Shown in pieces: positions 5,110-8,170 of a DNA stretch of 8,170 nt. The position numbers and the translations under genes were made by a program. The notes below the pieces were generated by a model. The model was not told the DNA's origin. It saw nothing but the letters and a program-made list of their open reading frames with translations, and searched no databases. This DNA is from Deltaproteobacteria bacterium. Its GTDB lineage: Bacteria > Desulfobacterota > Desulfovibrionia > Desulfovibrionales > Desulfovibrionaceae. Each line of letters starts with the position of its first letter. Positions within the stretch are counted from its first letter, which is position 1. The stretch spans positions 1-8,170 of the forward strand of contig JAITGZ010000045.1 in assembly GCA_031280335.1 (NCBI GenBank). The letters are read 5' to 3'.

Positions 5110-7383
5110 ATGAACCAAGCGATCTCTAATACCTTTTTCTCTCGCCGCCTGGCCTTGGGTTGCGTCCTGGGGCTGCTGGCCTGCTTTGCCCTGTACGACC
5201 TGCTGCTTTACTCCGGTCTGCGGAGGGAGGCGCGCGATCAGGCCCTTTCCATTGCCGCCGTCAGCGCCTCGGCCCTGAACATGAAAATCAGCGCCGGGCT
5301 GCGTCTGGGCAAAGAACTGGACCGTTTCGCCGGACTGGACCGCGTACTGGCCCAGGCTGGCACCGCCCTGCCCCAGGGCGGAGGCATCGCTGTGCTGCTG
5401 CCGGACGGACGCATCGCCTCCCTTTGGGGAGAACTGCGGGAGAAGGGCGATGGCCTGCTGGTCAGCGCGCCCATTGCCGACCGCTTGGAGACGGAGGTGG
5501 GCCGCACCCTGGTCAGTCTGCCGGAAGAATACGCACGCCAAGGCATCGCGCCGGGCATGCGCGGGCTGATTCTGTTGCAGGCCGCCCTGGCCCTGCTTTT
5601 TTTCCTTTTTCTATACCGTGGCGCGGCCTCCCGCTTCCCCGCCCTAAACCGCAAAAAACTTATGCTTTCCGGTCTGGGCCTGATCCTCCTCCCGCTGCTG
5701 GTCAGTATGCTCTTCTCCTTGCGCGTCTATCTGGAACAACGCGAAACGGCCGCCGGGGCATCGGCCCTGCACATAGAGCGCATACTGAGCGAAGACCTCA
5801 ACAAGCTCCTGCTGGTGGGTGTCTCGTTGGGCGGTACGCGCGGTCTGGAGCAATATCTGCAAAAAATGAGCGCCCACGCGCCGGATAACTCCGTGGCGCT
5901 GCGCGTGCTGGATGAATCAGGCCGCAGCATAAGTTCAAGCCACGCGCCGGGCACGCCACTGGCCGGGCATCTTTCCTTCCGACTGCCCCTGAGCAGCGGC
6001 AGGGCGGCAACAGGCATGGAGCAGCAAGGCAATGCTTCCCTCTGGCAGGTGGAGGTGGGACTGACCCGGTCCTCCTGGCAGGAGAGCATCACCTCCCTGG
6101 TACTGAACGTGCTGACCATGCTGGTCATAGCCCTGACGCTGATGTTGGAGGTTTTTCTGCTGCTTTTCCATTTTGCCGCCGGAGACACGGAAAATGCAGC
6201 GCAGGGACAGCGGCATAGCGCCTTGTTGCTACGCGCCCTGCTCTTTGTCTTTGCCCTGAGCAAGGACCTATCCGTCTCTTTCATCCCTCTGCGCATGGGG
6301 GAACTGGCTGCGGACAGCGGGATAAAGCCCCTGCTCATGAGCCTGCCGGTATCCGCAGAGATTGTCGCGGCAGCCTGCGGCATCATGCTGGCCGGGGTGT
6401 GGATGCGCCAGCGCGGTCCAGCCCCGGCCATGACCTGCGGCGCGCTTCTGGCCCTGTTGGGCAATTTGGCCGCCGCCTTTGCCGCCTGGCCCTGGATGTT
6501 CGTCCTGGCCCGCAGTCTGGCCGGGGCGGGCTACGGCCTGTTCCTCCTCCCCGCCCAGGCCGTCTCGGTCAAAGAAGGCAAGCTGGCCTTTCTTTTCGCC
6601 GGGGTCTATGCCGGCTTCCTGTGCGGCAGCGCCATGGGGGCCATGCTGGCGGACTACATGGGCTATGCTGCGGTTTTTATGCTTTCCGCCCTGATTATAC
6701 TCCCCCTTCTGCCCCTGCCCCGTCTGCTCTTTGGCGGGTCCGCCCCGACTCAGGACAGGCAACAGGCAGCGCCCGCCCATATGCCCCTCCTCAGGGGGCT
6801 GGCCGCCCTGCTGCGCAGCCCGGCTTTTCTGACTTTGCTCTGCTTCAGCCTTATCCCCGCCGCCTTTTTGGACATAGGCTTGATGAATTATTTTCTGCCG
6901 GTATTTCTGCATGCCTCCGGGGCTGACCAGTCCGATATCGGGCGCGTCTTTATGCTCTACTGTCTGGCTCTGATCTGCCTGGGGCCGCAGGTGGAAAAAA
7001 TCATCAACGCGCACAAGGCGGAGCGGGCGGCGGTCTTTTCAGGCATGCTCTTCTGCGCGGCAGGCGCGGCGGCCTTCACCGCCCTGCCCCCTCTAGCCGC
7101 CTCCTTTACCGGAGCCTTCTGCCTGGGTCTGGCCTGTTGCTGCAACATACCCGGCCAAAGCGCCTTTCTCCTGCGCCTCAAGGTCACCAGCGATCTGGGG
7201 GTGGAACTCTCCATGAGCGCGCTGAACACGGTGGAACGGGCCGGACAGATGATCGGCCCCTTGTGCATAGGGGCGTTCTTTGCCGCCGCCGGCGCGTCCA
7301 CCCTGATCATGGGCGGCGTCGCGGCCGCTCTTCTGGCCGGGGGGGCCGCCTTTATGGCCGCCACGCGACATAGAGCATATTAA
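5110..7383 (+). CDS. Two extracytoplasmic sensor-like domains fused to a major facilitator (MFS) domain
   Basis: The 757 residues fall into three parts. A membrane helix at 15-34 anchors a first extracytoplasmic domain (about 35-150), closed by a helix at 152-170. After a short positive cytoplasmic turn (NRKK, 180-183), a helix at about 184-206 leads into a second extracytoplasmic domain (about 207-327) and a helix at 328-354. From about 371 onward some twelve helices follow in MFS style. GSAMGAMLADYMGYAAVF (506-523) resembles the MFS helix-5 end, LARSLAGAGYGLF (466-478) resembles the helix-4 motif, and a ~25-residue loop at 541-565 splits the two halves. Ordinary MFS carriers have about 400 residues, so the first 355 are extra. 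No HAMP, kinase, phosphatase or DNA-binding domain is seen. It may transport a solute or use the MFS fold to sense one; substrate unknown. Confidence 0.85.
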   Translation: MNQAISNTFFSRRLALGCVLGLLACFALYDLLLYSGLRREARDQALSIAAVSASALNMKISAGLRLGKELDRFAGLDRVLAQAGTALPQGGGIAVLLPDGRIASLWGELREKGDGLLVSAPIADRLETEVGRTLVSLPEEYARQGIAPGMRGLILLQAALALLFFLFLYRGAASRFPALNRKKLMLSGLGLILLPLLVSMLFSLRVYLEQRETAAGASALHIERILSEDLNKLLLVGVSLGGTRGLEQYLQKMSAHAPDNSVALRVLDESGRSISSSHAPGTPLAGHLSFRLPLSSGRAATGMEQQGNASLWQVEVGLTRSSWQESITSLVLNVLTMLVIALTLMLEVFLLLFHFAAGDTENAAQGQRHSALLLRALLFVFALSKDLSVSFIPLRMGELAADSGIKPLLMSLPVSAEIVAAACGIMLAGVWMRQRGPAPAMTCGALLALLGNLAAAFAAWPWMFVLARSLAGAGYGLFLLPAQAVSVKEGKLAFLFAGVYAGFLCGSAMGAMLADYMGYAAVFMLSALIILPLLPLPRLLFGGSAPTQDRQQAAPAHMPLLRGLAALLRSPAFLTLLCFSLIPAAFLDIGLMNYFLPVFLHASGADQSDIGRVFMLYCLALICLGPQVEKIINAHKAERAAVFSGMLFCAAGAAAFTALPPLAASFTGAFCLGLACCCNIPGQSAFLLRLKVTSDLGVELSMSALNTVERAGQMIGPLCIGAFFAAAGASTLIMGGVAAALLAGGAAFMAATRHRAY

Positions 7384-7387
7384 CTTT

Positions 7388-7409
7388 AAAGCGCCCTGCG
7401 CGGCGCTTT
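7388..7409 (+). terminator. Hairpin just after the sensor-MFS stop, possible terminator
   Basis: AAAGCGCC (7388-7395) and GGCGCTTT (7402-7409) form a perfect 8-bp stem with a 6-nt loop, 4 bases after the TAA. The 3' arm ends in only three T's followed by ACGG, so it is a weak intrinsic terminator at best. It might instead be a 3'-end stabilising or attenuating structure before the downstream gene. Confidence 0.5.
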
Positions 7410-7476
7410 ACGGCGAAAGTGAAGGCGCGGCGCGGGAAGAAAGCTGAAACTGTTCTAAAATATTTTGCCCCATTGC

Positions 7477-7505
7477 TTGAACTCCCGGCTCACCGGGATT
7501 ACACT
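7477..7505 (+). promoter_or_regulatory. Candidate promoter with a dyad in its spacer, upstream of the binding-protein gene
   Basis: TTGAAC (7477-7482) and TACACT (7500-7505) are 17 bases apart, each 4 of 6 against consensus. The spacer is almost entirely the perfect inverted repeat TCCCGG-CTCA-CCGGGA (7483-7498), which could be an operator read by a regulator bound between the two boxes. Transcription would start about 45 nt before the ATG at 7559. Inferred from sequence only; the hairpin could equally be a chance GC dyad. Confidence 0.35.
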
Positions 7506-7558
7506 GTGGCCGAAACGGACGATACACCGCAACCTCCTTGCAGGAAAACCCAAGGTAA

Positions 7559-8170
7559 ATGAAAACGAATATCCCCCGCATCTTTTTTATGAATATTTTT
7601 CTGGCCTCCGCCCTGATCTGGGGGGTCATGACCGCGCCCTCGCCCGCCCCGGCGGCCCAAAGCGCTCCAAACAACGCCGCTGCCGGGCACACCGGCCAAA
7701 AGGCGGAAAAACCCAAGCGTATCGGTCTTATTGTCGGCGGACCATACACTGAATACCAGCTTATTTTCAGGGGCATGATTGAAAAACTGGCTGAACTGGG
7801 ACTAGTCGCCAATGACGCCGTGAACATGCCGGAAGATGATGACGGCATCGGCCCCATGTGGCAGTGGCTGGCCGCCAACGCCGGCGGGGATGAAATCAGC
7901 TTTGTGGCTGATGCCTTTTATTCCCCGAACTGGAATCAGCAGGATCGCTCCAGGGTCATAAAGGCTCTGCGGGATCGCCTTAATACCAGGGCCGATCTGG
8001 ACTGCGTCCTGGCCTTCGGCACCTGGGGCGGGCAAGACGCGGCCGCAGAAGACCTGAATGTGCCGGTGCTGGTCGACCTGGACGGTGTTCCTGAGTCATT
8101 CCCGCGGCACATGCGGCAGTTTGTGTGCATTATTTCGTTGGCAGTGGGAAGTCGCAGAATTACATGCGAG
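7559..8170 (+). CDS. Exported ABC-transporter substrate-binding-like protein, 3' end cut by window edge
   Basis: An ATG with AAGG three bases upstream opens a frame of 204 codons with no stop before the edge. Residues 1-33 look like a Sec signal peptide: a hydrophobic core FFMNIFLASALIWGVMTA, then an Ala/Pro stretch with likely cleavage after PAPAA. A polar linker (34-53) precedes a first beta strand KRIGLIVGG (53-61) and helix (YQLIFRGMIEKLAELGLV). A later strand and loop, DCVLAFGTWGGQDAAAEDL followed by VPVLV (148-172), fits one lobe of the ABC_sub_bind type periplasmic binding fold. There is no lipobox Cys. By family knowledge such proteins deliver a ligand to an ABC permease or a sensor; the ligand is unknown. 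The last ~28 codons (from about 8087) are unlike the rest. A later ATG at 7589 would cut the signal peptide. Confidence 0.75.
   Translation, partial: MKTNIPRIFFMNIFLASALIWGVMTAPSPAPAAQSAPNNAAAGHTGQKAEKPKRIGLIVGGPYTEYQLIFRGMIEKLAELGLVANDAVNMPEDDDGIGPMWQWLAANAGGDEISFVADAFYSPNWNQQDRSRVIKALRDRLNTRADLDCVLAFGTWGGQDAAAEDLNVPVLVDLDGVPESFPRHMRQFVCIISLAVGSRRITCE

Noticed and set aside
5005..5541. 178-codon minus-strand open frame at the start of the sensor-MFS gene
   Set aside because: Gln/Ala-rich antisense frame without motif; overlaps the well-supported plus-strand start.
6268..7014. 248-codon minus-strand open frame inside the MFS domain
   Set aside because: Gln/Gly-rich antisense translation of membrane-helix codons; the plus-strand frame has clear MFS features.
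1..8170. CRISPR array, tRNA, rRNA or complete insertion sequence
   Set aside because: No regularly spaced direct repeats, no cloverleaf or rRNA segment, and no transposase gene were seen.

Overview
The window is a GC-rich piece of a Gram-negative genome. Its left 4.7 kb is one minus-strand operon for the export core of an injectisome-type type III secretion system (T3SS). Its right half carries a separate plus-strand unit: a membrane sensor/transporter fusion and a periplasmic binding protein. The gene set, the base composition and the many short GC-rich hairpins between genes suggest a sulfate-reducing deltaproteobacterium of the Desulfovibrio type. That assignment is inference from family knowledge, not from a marker gene.

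Read in its transcription direction (right to left), the T3SS operon is sctW (YopN and TyeA fused in one protein), a SycN-like class I chaperone, a YscX-like protein, a YscY-like TPR protein, sctV, sctS and the first codons of what should be sctT. Gaps are 0 to 6 bp, and sctV and sctS overlap by ATGA, so the genes are almost certainly co-transcribed and translationally coupled. The order yopN-tyeA-sycN-yscX-yscY-yscV is that of the Yersinia virA operon. The YscX/YscY pair places the system in the Ysc family. What differs is the YopN-TyeA fusion and the direct join of sctV to sctS-sctT, with no sctR between them. Working model: SctV is the export gate, SctS and SctT belong to the export apparatus, SctX/SctY are an early secreted protein and its chaperone that act with SctV, and SctW with its chaperone holds back effectors until host contact.

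The 421 bp between sctW and the plus-strand unit (4689-5109) contain no convincing gene. Next to sctW is an AT-rich stretch with a possible promoter and a cluster of GCAAT/ATTGC motifs. In the middle is a segment of about 143 bp bounded by 16-bp imperfect inverted repeats and holding GC hairpins, which looks like a small non-autonomous mobile element. A possible promoter lies before the rightward gene.

The rightward gene (5110-7383) encodes a 757-residue protein: two membrane-anchored extracytoplasmic domains followed by a 12-helix major-facilitator-like domain. A hairpin follows its stop. After 175 bp, an exported protein resembling ABC-transporter substrate-binding proteins begins and runs off the right edge. 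Its last ~28 codons have unusual codon use and do not look like the family. The pair may be a signal-sensing or uptake module, but nothing in the sequence proves a link to the T3SS.
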